DNA of 64,000 nucleotides from Erythrocercus mccallii (taxonomy: Eukaryota > Chordata > Aves > Passeriformes > Dicruridae): positions 605,522 to 669,521 of the forward strand of contig VZRG01000158.1 in NCBI GenBank assembly GCA_013397435.1, read 5' to 3'. Under the pieces are notes generated by a model, which did no database searches, was not told where the DNA came from, and saw nothing but the letters and a program-made list of their open reading frames with translations. Every line of letters starts with the position of its first letter. Position 1 is the stretch's first letter. Of this stretch, positions 63,734 to 64,000 are shown one piece after another. Position numbers and translations under genes: made by a program.

Positions 63734-64000
63734 CTGATGTTATTTTAAGAAGGGGGGAGGGAAGGAGCGAGGAGACTAATCCCTTTGCGGGCAGATTGCA
63801 ATAACATTATCCTAGTTCAAAACTCCCAGCTGCATGCCTATGGACCCAGACACACTCGACCCCACCACCCACACTGGAGGCGAGGGGCTGCCATGCACCG
63901 GCAGCTCCAGCGGGAAGAAGGGCAAAAGATGGGATTCGGGACAAACGCAGCCTGCAAGCCCGCGCCTTTCCTCTTTCAAGGAAACCAAGTCCAGCAAACA
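63734..64000 (-). promoter_or_regulatory. BBS9: Candidate BBS9 promoter and non-coding exon 1
   Basis: The last 250 bases are clearly richer in G+C and CpG (about nine CpGs between 63780 and 63965) than the AT-rich rest, as at a vertebrate promoter. On the minus strand a good donor (CAG|gtaggg) ends a possible exon 1 at 63734. The next acceptor, at 63173, opens the exon holding the BBS9 ATG. No TATA box was recognised. The transcription start could be inside the window or to its right. In mammals BBS9 lies head-to-head with RP9, so a shared promoter is possible, but no RP9 sequence is visible here. Exon boundaries are inferred. Confidence 0.45.

Noticed and set aside
1..64000. CRISPR arrays, tRNA, rRNA, operons or a bacterial defence system
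   Set aside because: No regularly spaced repeats, cloverleaf or dense gene layout; introns, CR1 and LTRs show a vertebrate nuclear locus.

Overview
The window is a piece of a bird genome. It is AT-rich, has long introns, and carries many CR1 LINE fragments plus avian-type endogenous retroviral LTR remnants. No bacterial, viral or plasmid layout is present. The species cannot be fixed from the sequence.

One host gene fills the window: BBS9 (PTHB1), a BBSome subunit, on the minus strand. I could place 14 coding exons by hand. They run from the start codon at 63161-63163 down to a 15-nt microexon at 383-397. All 13 junctions between them have usable GT/AG sites and matching phases, giving one open frame of about 517 codons. 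This is the beta-propeller plus most of the GAE (gamma-adaptin-ear-like) region of a protein usually near 887 residues. The remaining 3' exons lie beyond the left edge. A candidate non-coding exon 1 and the promoter lie in the more GC-rich last few hundred bases at the right edge.

Layout from right to left, in the direction of transcription: promoter/exon 1 (about 63734-64000); exon 2 with the ATG; intron 2 with a 2.4-kb CR1; exons 3-5 (59741-55411); a 22-kb intron 5 with most of the repeats, including a CR1 nested in a CR1, two CR1s meeting tail to tail, an internally deleted CR1 and an LTR fragment; exons 6-9 (33349-26158); a 14.3-kb intron 9; exon 10 (11857-11676); intron 10 with a 0.7-kb solo LTR; exons 11-14 (7722-2381); intron 14; the microexon; and the start of intron 15.

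I found no second intact protein-coding gene, no tRNA or rRNA and no CRISPR-like array. The least explained items are a short coding-like island in intron 9 (about 12140-12350), the BBS9 microexon, and several perfect short inverted repeats. Most other short open frames are chance frames or decayed CR1 reverse transcriptase. Comparisons with mammalian BBS9 and with CR1/LTR consensus sequences are from memory; no database search was run.
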